Part shown: positions 17,999 to 28,110 of the stretch, one piece after another | Layout: each line of letters begins with the position of its first letter | How positions within the stretch are numbered: the stretch's first letter is position 1 | Source: Dyadobacter sp. LHD-138 | GTDB lineage: Bacteria; Bacteroidota; Bacteroidia; Cytophagales; Spirosomataceae | Reading direction: 5' to 3' | Length of the DNA: 64,000 nt | Assembly (NCBI RefSeq): GCF_030929615.1 | Contig: NZ_JAVFVU010000019.1 | Coordinates: 1-64,000 of the forward strand | Notes under the pieces: generated by a model | Database searches by the model: none | The model's input: only the letters and a program-made list of their open reading frames with translations | What the model was told of the DNA's origin: nothing | Made by a program: the position numbers and the translations under genes

Positions 17999-19627
17999 TT
18001 ACATTTTCTTTCCGATCTGGTACAGAAACTTAATTTTAAAGCCTGGACCGCTGCGCGAAGTCAGTGGAGAAAGCGGTAAAAAATAGGTATAAAGATAACC
18101 TTCTGCCTGCAACACCACCGGATGCCAGCTTTTCTCTATGCCCGCCGAAAAATTCAACGAATTAACAAGGTTTAAATTCATTTTTTCCGTTATCTGTTCA
18201 CTACGGGTAGCCCGCACGATGTATGGTTTTGGACCTGACTGAATATAAATATCTCTGTAACTGTCGAATGTGATATCCTGCTTTTGTTTCACTGTTAAGT
18301 TTGTTCCGGCACCCACAAAAAAAGTGAAGTTATTTTTAAGATCGTTTCTGTAAGCAACCGTCAGTGGAATTTGGACCACGGAAGGTTTGATATTGATATT
18401 TTCAATACCTTCGAAAGGCATCACCTGGGGATTGAAGTCGTCACGGAAATTCTTCCGTGTTTTTTCCCGGTAATTTTTTTCCGAGTGAAAGTCTTTCGCT
18501 TTTATTTTTAACCAGCTCAAACCTGCTGAAAAAGAGAAATGTTTCGACACAACCACCTCGGCAAGGACTGTTTTTGACTGATTTTTTCCTTCCCATTGCT
18601 GTGCAAAGCCAAAACGGTAAGGGACTTTCAGGTTCAGTTTCGGTATTGTTGTTTCTGCTTTTTTGGTTGAAGTGACGTTCTTTTGAGATTCAGGCTGTTT
18701 AATAGTCGGCGGATTGGCTGCCAGCAACACATTTTTTATCTGTTTTGGCGCAATACGATGTGCGAGCGCATACTGCATCCTGCGGGAAACCGTCTGGTAA
18801 TTGTTCTGCTGAACTGGCGTCTGTGTGGCAATCTGATCAAATTTTTCATCCAGTGTTTTTGTGAAAACTACACGGCTATTAGCCGGGACATTGTTGAGAT
18901 CACCATAAGTAGTACCTCTCCCTGAATGGATGTCGCCACCCGTTCCGCGGCTACCGGCTTTATTGGTGACGCCTGCGTTGTTGCCGGAATTTACCTCGAC
19001 ACCAGTTGAAGCAGCAATTTCATTACCTGTTTTGTTTTGTCTAATATTTTCAGGAATTGCTATAACTTCTTCTTTTACAATATTCTGACCTGTTTTTTCA
19101 GTCCGGGAAAGCAGGTTCCGTTTTTCATTCATTTCCGGTTTAACAAAATCGGTTGACGGTTGTCCTGCGTTTGTTCCTAAACCTGTTTCCTTATCCTCTG
19201 TATGCGCCAGCGATTCCGCGGCATCCCGGTTATCCTGTTGCGGTGCAAACCTTTCTTCTCTTTGATTTTCCTGCGTGTATTCGTTTGTGGTATGGTCAAC
19301 GGTTTGTTGCTGAACGACATAGACTGTATCCGTTTTCTGAACAACCGCCGGGTTGTTTTTTATAAGCTCGATCTGGTTTTGGAGTTGTTTCACATCACTT
19401 TGCAGGTGATTGTTTTGGGAAAGCTGGTTCACATACATAAACGCCATGACGGTTGTCACGGTGGCGGCCGCCGCATAACCAAGCCATGAACTATACTGCT
19501 GCCAAAACGTCGGAGGCGTATGGGCATGCATGTAGTTCTGCATTTTCGTCCAGTCATCTTCATGAAAATCGGGCGTAATGCTTTCTAGCTTCCGGCGTAT
19601 AGTTTTTTCAAATTTATCAGTTTTCAT
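17999..19627 (-). CDS. Inner-membrane-anchored protein with barrel-like C-terminal domain
   Basis: A 542-residue protein encoded directly after an ECF sigma factor, overlapping it by 11 bp. Residues 1-45 are cytosolic and charged (FEKTIRRKLESITPDFHEDDWTKM in character), residues about 49-67 form one membrane span (YAAAATVTTVMAFMYVNQL), a Gln/Asn/Thr-rich linker runs to about 330, and the C-terminal ~200 residues have alternating beta strands ending in an aromatic-basic strand (KIKFLYQIGKKM), like outer-membrane barrel domains. The sigma partnership suggests an anti-sigma or envelope-sensing role, though no zinc anti-sigma motif is seen. There is no cleavable signal. Confidence 0.65.
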   Translation of the reverse strand: MKTDKFEKTIRRKLESITPDFHEDDWTKMQNYMHAHTPPTFWQQYSSWLGYAAAATVTTVMAFMYVNQLSQNNHLQSDVKQLQNQIELIKNNPAVVQKTDTVYVVQQQTVDHTTNEYTQENQREERFAPQQDNRDAAESLAHTEDKETGLGTNAGQPSTDFVKPEMNEKRNLLSRTEKTGQNIVKEEVIAIPENIRQNKTGNEIAASTGVEVNSGNNAGVTNKAGSRGTGGDIHSGRGTTYGDLNNVPANSRVVFTKTLDEKFDQIATQTPVQQNNYQTVSRRMQYALAHRIAPKQIKNVLLAANPPTIKQPESQKNVTSTKKAETTIPKLNLKVPYRFGFAQQWEGKNQSKTVLAEVVVSKHFSFSAGLSWLKIKAKDFHSEKNYREKTRKNFRDDFNPQVMPFEGIENINIKPSVVQIPLTVAYRNDLKNNFTFFVGAGTNLTVKQKQDITFDSYRDIYIQSGPKPYIVRATRSEQITEKMNLNLVNSLNFSAGIEKSWHPVVLQAEGYLYTYFLPLSPLTSRSGPGFKIKFLYQIGKKM

Positions 19628-20231
19628 TGCTCTTGAATGACTTTATTCCCCAATCACTTGGAAAAAGATGGGGGTAATGCTGTTTTATCAAATGCTGCAG
19701 CCTGGCTCTGGCCCGCACATAATGCGAGCGCACCGTTGCCTCATTTATTTGCAATAGATTGGCTATCTCGCGGTGAGTGTAACCATCCACAACGTATAAA
19801 AGGAACACGTTTTTGTAGATGGGCTTAATCCCCTGTACTAGCTGTAAAATTTCTTCCGCTGTTATCTGGCTCACTACATCTTCATCAAAACGCGGACATG
19901 GTGCATCTTCAAGCGATATCATATCCTCGTGGTGTTTTTTGTGTTTACGGTAATAACTGATCGCCGTATTCACCATGATCGTACGAAGCCACGCCTTAAA
20001 CGGATGCGCCAAATCGTATTTTCCCATGTTGTTAAACACTTTGAGGAAACCTTCATTCAATACTTCCTCGGCCTCTTCTGTCGTCGAGGTATAGCGCAGA
20101 CAAATGCTTTTTGAGTATCCGAAAAATTGTTTGTACAGATACCTTTGAGCCTGGTTGTTACCAGCTATGCATGCAGAAACGACCGTTCCGAAATCGTTTT
20201 CATTAAAGGAAGATTTCTTACCAAATAGCAA
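19617..20231 (-). CDS. ECF RNA polymerase sigma-70 factor
   Basis: A 204-residue ECF sigma factor. Region 2 is recognisable in YLYKQFFGYSKSICLRYT and EEVLNEGFLKVFNNMGKYD with AHPFKAWLRTIMVNTAISYY; region 4 is in VFLLYVVDGYTHREIANLLQ and EATVRSHYVRARARLQHLI. Its stop overlaps the next gene by 11 bp, so the pair is translationally coupled, the usual layout of sigma and its membrane regulator. The target regulon is unknown. A TTGATC-N4-GATCAA palindrome lies in the gap upstream. Confidence 0.93.
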   Translation of the reverse strand: MLFGKKSSFNENDFGTVVSACIAGNNQAQRYLYKQFFGYSKSICLRYTSTTEEAEEVLNEGFLKVFNNMGKYDLAHPFKAWLRTIMVNTAISYYRKHKKHHEDMISLEDAPCPRFDEDVVSQITAEEILQLVQGIKPIYKNVFLLYVVDGYTHREIANLLQINEATVRSHYVRARARLQHLIKQHYPHLFPSDWGIKSFKSNEN

Positions 20232-20601
20232 AGTTTGGATGTCAAATTGTTAGGATATGAATCTGTACTAAGTGATACGCCCAGGTCTGTCAATTTGTTG
20301 CAAAAGAATTTCAGGTTCCCAAAAATCTTTTACGAAGTTAATGTTTTTGATCGTTTGATCAATTTTCAGGCCTGCGTATTTTAGCGTTATCTGTCTGATA
20401 TTCAATATGGAATGATTCTTTTTTTTTACATGCTATCCCAATGCTGAAAAGGTTTCATCAGAAGGAATTTTGTCGGGATTCTGGGCAGTAAAAAAGTTTC
20501 AAATAAATTTATTGAGTTTGCAACAACCGTCCTTCATGAGGCGTAATGACCGTTAAAAGCAGCATAGCTTTCTCTGTTTCACACTCAAAACGAATCGGAT
20601 T
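20232..20601. other. Divergent intergenic region with a palindrome
   Basis: This 370-bp gap separates the leftward sigma factor from the rightward PepSY-like lipoprotein and must hold both promoters. A perfect dyad TTGATC-GTTT-GATCAA is at 20347-20362 and could be an operator. The rest is AT-rich with no frame of coding character. I could not find a full TTG-N19-TAnnTTTG promoter. Confidence 0.45.
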
Positions 20602-21225
20602 ATGAAAAAGGTGGTTGTAATGCTCATCGCATCGGTGGGTTTGTGGTTTGCCTCCTGTCAAAAGGATAGCACTGATATGAGTCCAACGGCTGATACAGAT
20701 GACGTGAGTTTGGAAACTGTTGCCACAACGGCGGCGCGTTTCTCGGTAGAGTCCGATTCGGTTACGACGCATACCTGCAAGGGAAAATTAACAGAAGTAG
20801 CAGTTGCTGATCTGGCAGCATCCATTACAACGTATATATCAACAACTTATCCGTCGTCACAAATAAAATTTGCGGCAAAAGATGAAGGCGGTAAAATTGT
20901 CGTTTCAATCCTGCTTGCGGATGGAACGCCAAAGGGATTGATATTTAACGCAGACGGTACTTTTAAAGAAGAACTAAAACGCCACGCGCAGAAAGCAAAA
21001 CTGACAGAAGTGGCACTTGTCGACTTACCGGCAGCGGTAACGACCTATATCACAGCCCATTATGCAGGTGCCGAAGTGAAAAAAGCAGGCAGAAATGCAG
21101 ATGGACAATACTTCGTAGGGATAGTACTTGACAATAAGGTCAAAGTACTCTTATTCAATGCTGACGGCAGTTTTAATAAAGAACTGGAAAAACCATTGAA
21201 AGGAAAAGGTCCGAAAAGGCATTAA
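20602..21225 (+). CDS. Duplicated PepSY-like lipoprotein
   Basis: A 207-residue protein with a lipoprotein signal (VVVMLIASVGLWFASC, lipidated Cys19). After a Thr/Ser-rich spacer there are two tandem copies of a ~70-residue PepSY-like (BLIP-like) module: copy 1 begins KLTEVAVADLAASITTYI and copy 2 begins KLTEVALVDLPAAVTTYI; each ends with LLFNADGSFNKEL-type strands. Such modules bind or inhibit periplasmic peptidases in some families, but no partner is known here. The tail is strongly basic (KGKGPKRH). A terminator follows, so it is monocistronic. Confidence 0.82.
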   Translation: MKKVVVMLIASVGLWFASCQKDSTDMSPTADTDDVSLETVATTAARFSVESDSVTTHTCKGKLTEVAVADLAASITTYISTTYPSSQIKFAAKDEGGKIVVSILLADGTPKGLIFNADGTFKEELKRHAQKAKLTEVALVDLPAAVTTYITAHYAGAEVKKAGRNADGQYFVGIVLDNKVKVLLFNADGSFNKELEKPLKGKGPKRH

Positions 21226-21249
21226 AAGATTTTGTTAGGGGTGAGTTGG

Positions 21250-21288
21250 AATACGGGGCTGGATTTTTCGGCTCCGTATTTATTTTTT
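21250..21288 (+). terminator. Rho-independent terminator
   Basis: AATACGGGGC pairs with GCTCCGTATT (one G-T pair) around an 11-base loop and is followed by TATTTTTT, 24 bp after the stop codon of the PepSY-like gene. Confidence 0.8.
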
Positions 21289-21419
21289 ACCAATTCATGA
21301 GATTTTACAGTCGGCGATCAGCGATCAGCTATTGGCTCCGCCGATAACTAAAAATATCATTTTTCGAATTAGTCTGTTCGCCGAGCCACCCAGCCGACTG
21401 CCGACCGCCAACCGCTAGC

Positions 21420-21899
21420 TTATTTTGTCTTCGAATCCAACATTTCTATCTCCGACGTATTTTTTATTTCTCCCATCACAAACAGACTGTGCGAGCTGCC
21501 GATATTTTCGAGAGAGCCAAGTTTTTGCATGAGAAAATGCTGATACTGAGACATATCGTTTACCACTATTTTGAGCAGAAAATCATAATCACCGGAGATA
21601 TTAAAACATTCCATGACTTCGGGCATGGCCAAAACAGCCTTCACGAACTTTTCTCCCATCGTCAGTGAGTGCTCTTTCAGGGCAATGTTGCAAAAAACCA
21701 TCAGCTTCTTGCCGACTTTCTCCCGGTCTACGAGTGCCACATACTTCTTGATTATTCCTTCTTTTTCAAGTCGCCTGATCCGTTCATAAACGGGGGTGTA
21801 CGACAGATTTAATTTTTCCGACAATTCACGTGTTTTCAGCGTAGCATCCTGTTGCAGGTAGTGTAGTATTTTGCAATCCGTCTCATCCAGATTATACAT
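21420..21899 (-). CDS. Lrp/AsnC family transcriptional regulator
   Basis: A 159-residue regulator with an N-terminal winged HTH (DETDCKILHYLQQDATLKTR then LSYTPVYERIRRLEKEGIIK) and a C-terminal RAM/ACT-like ligand-binding domain (CFNISGDYDFLLKIVVNDMS). It is divergent from metH with 221 bp between start codons. Lrp-type proteins sense amino acids, and divergent genes are commonly targets, so control of metH by an amino acid such as methionine is a reasonable inference. A nested palindrome just upstream of its start (21909-21963) is a likely autoregulatory site. Confidence 0.93.
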   Translation of the reverse strand: MYNLDETDCKILHYLQQDATLKTRELSEKLNLSYTPVYERIRRLEKEGIIKKYVALVDREKVGKKLMVFCNIALKEHSLTMGEKFVKAVLAMPEVMECFNISGDYDFLLKIVVNDMSQYQHFLMQKLGSLENIGSSHSLFVMGEIKNTSEIEMLDSKTK

Positions 21900-21908
21900 A
21901 GATAGATT

Positions 21909-21963
21909 ATCTTTACAATTCGATTATAATGTTCGAATATAGATAAATAATTTACGTAAAGAT
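21909..21963. promoter_or_regulatory. Nested palindrome, likely Lrp-type operator
   Basis: Two exact dyads share roughly the same region: ATCTTTAC (21909-21916) with GTAAAGAT (21956-21963), and inside it ATTCGA (21918-21923) with TCGAAT (21933-21938). It begins 10 bp upstream of the regulator start codon and faces the metH promoter. The multi-site architecture suits an octameric Lrp-like protein. Confidence 0.5.
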
Positions 21964-22000
21964 CAAAAAACAGACTAAGCGTCTATTTTTTTTCAAATTA

Positions 22001-22030
22001 TTGAATAAAACATCTGGTAATGTAAATTTG
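22001..22030 (+). promoter_or_regulatory. metH promoter, Bacteroidota -33/-7 type
   Basis: TTG (22001-22003), 19 bp spacer, then TAAATTTG (22023-22030) match the phylum consensus TTG-N19-TAnnTTTG exactly. The box lies about 90 bp before the metH start, giving a leader of roughly 85 bases with no cobalamin aptamer in it. Confidence 0.7.
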
Positions 22031-22120
22031 TATTGTCAACAAGTCTCAGAGGACGGTTGGTAAAATTGGTATTGAACATAAAAATGGCGGGATTATTTTT
22101 CGTAATACGATAAACATATA

Positions 22121-25100
22121 ATGATAACAACGCAAAAGTTTGACATTCGGGAAATATTAAAAGAACGGATCCTTGTACTCGATGGTGCAATGGGTACGAT
22201 GATACAACGCTATAAATTAGAAGATTACGATTACAGCGGTGAACGGTTTAAAGACTGGCCGCATGATGTAAAGGGTAATAACGATTTGCTTTCGCTGACA
22301 CGGCCGGATGTGATCAAGGAAATTCACGCGGCCTATTTTGAAGCTGGCGCGGATATTGCTGAAACCAACACCTTCTCCGGAACCACCATCGCGATGGCGG
22401 ATTATGGTATGGAAGAACTGGTTTACGAACTGAATTTCGAATCTGCCAGACTTGCACGCGAAGTGGCCGATGAATTTACAGAACGCGAGCCTGAGAAACC
22501 ACGTTTCGTTGCAGGTTCAATCGGGCCGACAAACCGTACGGCGTCCTTGTCGCCTGACGTAAACAATCCGGGTTATCGCGCGATAACATTTGATCAGCTC
22601 GTTGAAGCTTATTACGAGCAGGTAAAAGGTTTGACGGACGGAGGATGTGACCTTCTTTTGGTTGAAACTGTTTTTGATACATTAAATGCAAAGGCGGCAC
22701 TTTTCGCCATTGATAAATTTTTTACAGACGCTAAAAACGGATTGGTAGAAGTACTGCCAAGCTGGAAAACCGGTGCAGATGATTTCCTGCCGATCATGGT
22801 TTCAGGAACCATCACGGATGCTTCCGGCAGAACGCTTTCCGGCCAGACGACAGAGGCATTTTTGACTTCCATATCACATTTGCCGTTGCTATCGGTTGGT
22901 TTGAACTGTGCTTTGGGGGCAGATCTGATGCGTCCTTACGTGCAGATCCTTGCCAATAATTCTCCGTTTTATACTTCTGCCCACCCGAATGCGGGTTTGC
23001 CGAATGAAATGGGAGAATACGATGAATCCCCGGAACAGATGGGGGAAGTTATTGACGGGTTTTTGAGGGACAACCTGATCAATATCATCGGAGGCTGCTG
23101 CGGAACGACGCCGGGACACATTCGGGTGATCGCGGACCTTGCCGGAAGATACAAACCACGTGTCGTGCCGGAGTATGAAAAGATATTGAAGTTATCGGGT
23201 CTTGAACCGATGGATATTACCAAGCTGACCAACTTTGTAAATATTGGTGAGCGCTGTAACGTATCCGGTTCCAAGATGTTTGCACGATTGATCCGTACCG
23301 GTAAGTATGACGAAGCCTTGTCTATTGCCCGTGACCAGGTTGAAAATGGTGCGCAGGTCATTGATATCAACATGGATGAGGGGATGATTGACGGCGTAGA
23401 AGCGATGACGACGTTTGTCAACCTGATTGCCGCTGAACCGGATATTTCCCGCGTGCCGCTGATGATCGATTCCTCTAAATGGGAGGTGATTGAGGCCGGT
23501 TTGAAATGTGTGCAGGGTAAAGCCATTGTGAATTCTATTTCTCTGAAAGAGGGTGAAGAGAAATTTAAAGAATCGGCAAGAGCCGTGCTGCGTTATGGGG
23601 CTGCGGCGGTTGTCATGGCTTTTGATGAAACAGGACAGGCGGATAACCTGGAAAGAAGAAAGGAAATTTGCGGACGGGCTTACAGAATATTGGTAGAAGA
23701 AGTTGGGTTTCCGCCCCAGGATATCATTTTTGACCCAAACATCCTGACCGTTGCGACAGGGATGGAGGAACACAATAATTATGCAGTCGATTTTATTGAA
23801 TCAATAAAATGGATCAAGGAAAATCTGCCGTATGCAAAGGTGTCTGGTGGGGTATCAAACGTATCGTTCAGTTTCCGGGGAAATGAGCTGGTTCGTGAAG
23901 CCATTCACACGGCGTTTTTATACCACGCGATCAAGGCGGGTATGGATATGGGTATCGTGAATGCCGGACAGATCGGAATTTATGATGAAATTCCAAAAGA
24001 AACACTGATACTGGTTGAAGACGTACTTTTGAACAGAAACGCAGAGGCTACCGAAAAACTGGTAACGTTTGCCGAAACGGTTAAAGACAAAGGAAAGGTT
24101 GCAAGCGGGCCGGATCTCACCTGGCGTACCTTTCCGGTGCGGGAAAGGATCAGCCATGCTTTGGTGAAAGGCAATGCGGACTATATCGAAGAAGATGTTG
24201 CAGAATGTCTTCCAATGTTTAACAGGCCTTTGGAAATTATTGAAGGTCCGTTGATGGACGGGATGAGCATCGTGGGAGACTTATTCGGAGAAGGGAAAAT
24301 GTTCCTTCCGCAGGTTGTGAAATCTGCCCGGGTAATGAAAAAAGCGGTGGCATTTTTACAACCTTACATTGAGGCTGAAAAGCAGGAAGGTTCATCTTTT
24401 GCAGGTAAAATTTTGCTTGCCACCGTGAAAGGTGATGTGCATGATATTGGCAAGAATATTGTTGGCGTTGTATTAGGATGTAACAATTACGAGATTATCG
24501 ATCTTGGTGTGATGGTGCCAACGGATAAAATCCTGGCAGCTGCGATTGAGCACAATGTCGATATTATCGGTTTGTCAGGCTTGATCACGCCATCGCTGGA
24601 TGAAATGGTTGGTGTTGCCAAGGAAATGGAACGCAGACATTTTAAAATGCCGCTTTTGATTGGAGGGGCAACCACGTCACGTATCCACACGGCGGTTAAA
24701 ATTGACCCTAACTATTCCGGTGCAGTTATTCACGTGCTGGATGCGTCCCGGTCGGTTCCTGTTGCCGGCAAGTTAATTCAGAGTGATGTGAGCCAGGCAC
24801 AGGTTTTGTCGGACATCAAGGGTGAGTATGCGAAATTGCGTGAAGATCATGCGAAAAGGAGCGGAGATAAGGCGCATGTGCCTATCGACAAAGCCCGTGA
24901 AAATAAGGCAAAAATTGACTGGACGAATTTTAAAGCAAAAAAGCCGCAGTTCCTCGGAACAAGGGTATATGATGATTACGATTTAGCGGATATCGCAAAA
25001 TACATCGACTGGACACCGTTTTTCCAAACCTGGCAGCTGCATGGGAAGTATCCGAAGATATTTGAAGATAAGGTTGTTGGACAGGAAGCAACACGTCTGT

Positions 25101-25939
25101 ATGAAGATGCTGCTGTACTTTTGGGTGAAATTATTCGCGATAAGAGTTTGAAGGCAAAAGCTGTACTTGGTTTCTGGCCGGCCAATGCTATTGAAGACGA
25201 CATTGTTTTACACCATTTCGAAGAAACGGCAGAAGGTAATGAAGGCCATGGTTCACAGCAGCATACCGAGTATAAGATCAGTCAGGTTACGGCCGAACAA
25301 CTAAATGGCGGTGAGCTTGTTGCGGATACCATGACCGTGCTTCATCACCTGCGTCAGCAAAGTGAAAAGGCTAAAAATTTGCCAAATTATTGCCTTTCAG
25401 ACTTTGTAGCGCCGTTGGAAAGCGGTCATATGGATTACATTGGTGGTTTTGCAGTGACGGCTGGTATTGGTATTGAGGCGCTGATTGAAAAATTTGAGGC
25501 CGACCACGACGATTATAACAGCATCATGGTAAAAGCTTTGGGCGACCGTTTGGTAGAAGCGTTGACAGAGCTCATGCACGAACGGGTGCGTAAGGAGATC
25601 TGGGGGCAGACACCTGAGGAAAACTTTACCAACGAAGAACTGATTAAAGAGGCATATAGTGGTATTCGTCCGGCACCGGGTTATCCTGCTTGTCCGGACC
25701 ATACTGAAAAACGCATGCTTTTTGACTTGTTACAGGCTGAGCAACTCGGTATTTCACTGACCGAAAGTTACGCCATGTATCCGGCAAGCAGTGTCAGCGG
25801 GTGGTATTTCTCTCATCCCGACAGCCGGTATTTCCCGGTTGGGAAGATCTTTAAAGATCAGGTTGTGGATTATGCAAAAAGAAAAAATATGCCGCTCGAA
25901 GAAATCGAGAAATGGCTCGCACCGGTTTTGGGGTATTAA
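22121..25939 (+). CDS. metH: Cobalamin-dependent methionine synthase
   Basis: Methylates homocysteine using methylcobalamin recharged by 5-methyltetrahydrofolate. The 1272-residue protein has all four modules in order: homocysteine domain ([13 protein letters not shown] near 20, zinc site [11 protein letters not shown] near 325), pterin-binding domain (about 360-640, [14 protein letters not shown]), cobalamin domain ([11 protein letters not shown] at about 771, with the B12-ligating His773) and the AdoMet activation domain ([15 protein letters not shown] near 1185). No truncation; E. coli MetH is of similar length. With metE under a B12 riboswitch, this is the enzyme used when B12 is available. 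Confidence 0.98.
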   Translation: MITTQKFDIREILKERILVLDGAMGTMIQRYKLEDYDYSGERFKDWPHDVKGNNDLLSLTRPDVIKEIHAAYFEAGADIAETNTFSGTTIAMADYGMEELVYELNFESARLAREVADEFTEREPEKPRFVAGSIGPTNRTASLSPDVNNPGYRAITFDQLVEAYYEQVKGLTDGGCDLLLVETVFDTLNAKAALFAIDKFFTDAKNGLVEVLPSWKTGADDFLPIMVSGTITDASGRTLSGQTTEAFLTSISHLPLLSVGLNCALGADLMRPYVQILANNSPFYTSAHPNAGLPNEMGEYDESPEQMGEVIDGFLRDNLINIIGGCCGTTPGHIRVIADLAGRYKPRVVPEYEKILKLSGLEPMDITKLTNFVNIGERCNVSGSKMFARLIRTGKYDEALSIARDQVENGAQVIDINMDEGMIDGVEAMTTFVNLIAAEPDISRVPLMIDSSKWEVIEAGLKCVQGKAIVNSISLKEGEEKFKESARAVLRYGAAAVVMAFDETGQADNLERRKEICGRAYRILVEEVGFPPQDIIFDPNILTVATGMEEHNNYAVDFIESIKWIKENLPYAKVSGGVSNVSFSFRGNELVREAIHTAFLYHAIKAGMDMGIVNAGQIGIYDEIPKETLILVEDVLLNRNAEATEKLVTFAETVKDKGKVASGPDLTWRTFPVRERISHALVKGNADYIEEDVAECLPMFNRPLEIIEGPLMDGMSIVGDLFGEGKMFLPQVVKSARVMKKAVAFLQPYIEAEKQEGSSFAGKILLATVKGDVHDIGKNIVGVVLGCNNYEIIDLGVMVPTDKILAAAIEHNVDIIGLSGLITPSLDEMVGVAKEMERRHFKMPLLIGGATTSRIHTAVKIDPNYSGAVIHVLDASRSVPVAGKLIQSDVSQAQVLSDIKGEYAKLREDHAKRSGDKAHVPIDKARENKAKIDWTNFKAKKPQFLGTRVYDDYDLADIAKYIDWTPFFQTWQLHGKYPKIFEDKVVGQEATRLYEDAAVLLGEIIRDKSLKAKAVLGFWPANAIEDDIVLHHFEETAEGNEGHGSQQHTEYKISQVTAEQLNGGELVADTMTVLHHLRQQSEKAKNLPNYCLSDFVAPLESGHMDYIGGFAVTAGIGIEALIEKFEADHDDYNSIMVKALGDRLVEALTELMHERVRKEIWGQTPEENFTNEELIKEAYSGIRPAPGYPACPDHTEKRMLFDLLQAEQLGISLTESYAMYPASSVSGWYFSHPDSRYFPVGKIFKDQVVDYAKRKNMPLEEIEKWLAPVLGY

Positions 25940-25961
25940 TAAGTAAGGTTCAGTTTTATGG

Positions 25962-25991
25962 GGAGAGTTGGGAAACCAGCTCTCCTTTTTT
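25962..25991 (+). terminator. Rho-independent terminator after metH
   Basis: GGAGAG-T-TGG, GAAA tetraloop-like centre, CCA-G-CTCTCC, then six T residues, 22 bp after the metH stop codon. Confidence 0.85.
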
Positions 25992-26155
25992 ATTGTGTAA
26001 GCCGTTATTTATAACGTATAGTAAAAATCAGGTATTTATACGCTATTTTTTTATAAAATTTTGTGAAATATTTGTAACCGGATACCGGTGTCAGGATACT
26101 GGCATGAAATTTGGGTTTAAATAGATTTAGCGGCGACCTTTAAAAGCACACAGCC

Positions 26156-26683
26156 ATGAAAAGAAACTTCATCATATTCATTTTTTTAATTTTAATTGCT
26201 ACGTCATTTAAATTAAGATCGAAAACGCAGACAAAGATCCTGAACCCGGATTCCCGGGTATTCATTGAACAGGTCACGGACTCGCCCGCTGATGATAAAG
26301 TGCGGGAAAGGAATTACGAGGAAGAGATCCGGAATCTGGAAAGCGTGGAACGAAATGCACTCCTGAAATCAGATACAACGACGCTGTTTCAGTTATGGTC
26401 AGAGGATTTGGTAATCAATACGACCGACAGCAAGGTTCTTACACTATCCGAATTAAAAGATACTTTCAGAAAAGGTGCTGTCAATCAGGCTCCTTTCAGC
26501 CGTGTTATTGAAAAAATAGCGATTTCTGAGAATGTTGCCGTTGTGATGGGGCATGAAACAGAAGATGGTGTGCGTAAATCTGGCTCTAATCCGAGCGGAC
26601 GTTATACAGATGTCTGGATGAAAGATGGCAAGACCTGGAAACTGACTGCGCGCCAGTCGACTAACCTTCTTGCGGGGAAATAA
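26156..26683 (+). CDS. NTF2-like (DUF4440/SnoaL type) exported protein
   Basis: A 175-residue protein with a hydrophobic N-terminal segment (FIIFIFLILIATSFKL) acting as signal or anchor. Residues about 60-172 form one NTF2-like cone domain: ESVERNALLKSDTTTLFQLW, DDxVINTTDSKVLTLSEL-type strand-helix region, then VAVVMGHETEDG and YTDVWMKDGKTWKLTARQST. Such domains serve as small enzymes or ligand binders; no catalytic residues can be assigned here. It stands alone between metH and the nucleoside transporter. Confidence 0.75.
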   Translation: MKRNFIIFIFLILIATSFKLRSKTQTKILNPDSRVFIEQVTDSPADDKVRERNYEEEIRNLESVERNALLKSDTTTLFQLWSEDLVINTTDSKVLTLSELKDTFRKGAVNQAPFSRVIEKIAISENVAVVMGHETEDGVRKSGSNPSGRYTDVWMKDGKTWKLTARQSTNLLAGK

Positions 26684-26871
26684 CGGATTTATATTCTTTT
26701 CAAAACTTAAACCTGAACGGTAGACGTATAATAGCGATTAGATATTTGGCGAAAAAATTATTATTTAATTATGATCTAAATCTTGTCAGTATTTTATTTC
26801 GTAATGCCTGTAACTTCCAATAGATTTGTTTGTTATTTTGCACCCTGGTTTGATGGTAACAAATTATTTTC

Positions 26872-28110
26872 ATGGAAAGATTTACTGGTCTGTTTGGTAT
26901 TGTATTGATTTTGGGTATTGCTTATGCAATGTCAAACAATCGTAAAGCAATTAATTATCGTACGGTTGGCGTTGGGCTGGGTATTCAGTTTGGGCTGGCA
27001 TTATTTATCCTCCGTACAGACATAGGCCAGGCTATCTTCCAGTGGCTGGGTGCCAAGGTTCAAAAATTACTTTCATTTTCCGATAAAGGTGCAGATTTCG
27101 TTTTTGGTACGCTGGTGCGTCCGGAATTGATGGCGAAAGCATTTGGCCCGGGAAATGATTTTGTCTTCTTTTTCAAAGTAATCCCTACCATTATTTTTGT
27201 GGCGGTATTGGTTAATATGCTCTATCACCTGGGTATTATGCAGCGTGTGGTATCGACCATGGCGAAGGGCGTATACTGGCTGATGGGCGTAAGTGGTGCC
27301 GAGGCGGTTTCGAACGTAGCGAGTACATTTGTAGGACAGGTTGAGGCACAGATCATGATCAAGCCTTATCTGAAAAACATGACCAATTCGGAGCTGATGG
27401 CCTCCATGACCGGTAGTTTTGCCTGCATTGCCGGCGGGGTTATGGCTGTTTATATTTCACTGGGGGTGCCAGCGCCTTATCTGATCGCAGCCAGTTTGAT
27501 GGCCGCACCGGGTGCTTTAGTGATTTCTAAAATTGTATTTCCGGAGACCGAGGAATCCAATACCAAAGGCGCTGTAAAACTTGAAATTCAAAAGTCGCAT
27601 GCTAATTTATTGGATGCCATTGCAGCCGGTGCCGGTGAAGGCTTGAAGGTAGGTTTCAACGTGATTGCGATGTTGATCGGGTTTATAGCACTGGTGGCCT
27701 TACTGGACTACTTGCTGGGATTGATCGGAGGTGTATTCTCCTTCCCTGAATTGAGCTTCAATTTTGTGTTGGGTAAAATATTTTCAGTTTTCGCATGGGC
27801 CATGGGTGTTCCTTCGAAAGATATTCAGGCGGCTGGTTCCTTGATGGGGACCAAAATGGTGATCAACGAGTTTGTAGCTTACCTGGATATGGTAAAAATG
27901 AAAGACACGCTGGATCATAAAACAATCGTAATTACAAGTTTTGCGCTTTGCGGTTTTGCAAATTTCAGTTCCATTGCCATTCAGGTAGGAGGGATCGGTG
28001 AACTTGCCCCTTCACGCCGCGCGGATCTGGCAAGGCTTGGATTCAAAGCACTGATTTGTGGTACGCTGGCTTCGTATATGTCTGCAACGTTGGCGGGGTT
28101 GTTGCTGTAA
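26872..28110 (+). CDS. Concentrative nucleoside transporter (CNT/NupC family)
   Basis: Cation-coupled uptake of nucleosides across the inner membrane. The 412-residue protein has about eight to ten hydrophobic helices. CNT motifs are visible: GVSGAEAVSNVASTFVGQVE with the conserved Glu, the helix GSFACIAGGVMAVYISLG, GAGEGLKVGFNVIAMLIGF, and the C-terminal ALCGFANFSSIAIQVGGIGE that forms the nucleoside/Na+ site. The length matches bacterial NupC. It appears monocistronic. Nucleoside specificity is not clear from sequence. Confidence 0.95.
   Translation: MERFTGLFGIVLILGIAYAMSNNRKAINYRTVGVGLGIQFGLALFILRTDIGQAIFQWLGAKVQKLLSFSDKGADFVFGTLVRPELMAKAFGPGNDFVFFFKVIPTIIFVAVLVNMLYHLGIMQRVVSTMAKGVYWLMGVSGAEAVSNVASTFVGQVEAQIMIKPYLKNMTNSELMASMTGSFACIAGGVMAVYISLGVPAPYLIAASLMAAPGALVISKIVFPETEESNTKGAVKLEIQKSHANLLDAIAAGAGEGLKVGFNVIAMLIGFIALVALLDYLLGLIGGVFSFPELSFNFVLGKIFSVFAWAMGVPSKDIQAAGSLMGTKMVINEFVAYLDMVKMKDTLDHKTIVITSFALCGFANFSSIAIQVGGIGELAPSRRADLARLGFKALICGTLASYMSATLAGLLL

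Noticed and set aside
22031..22120. Possible riboswitch before metH
   Set aside because: The leader after the mapped promoter is only about 85 bases and has no SAM or cobalamin aptamer motifs.
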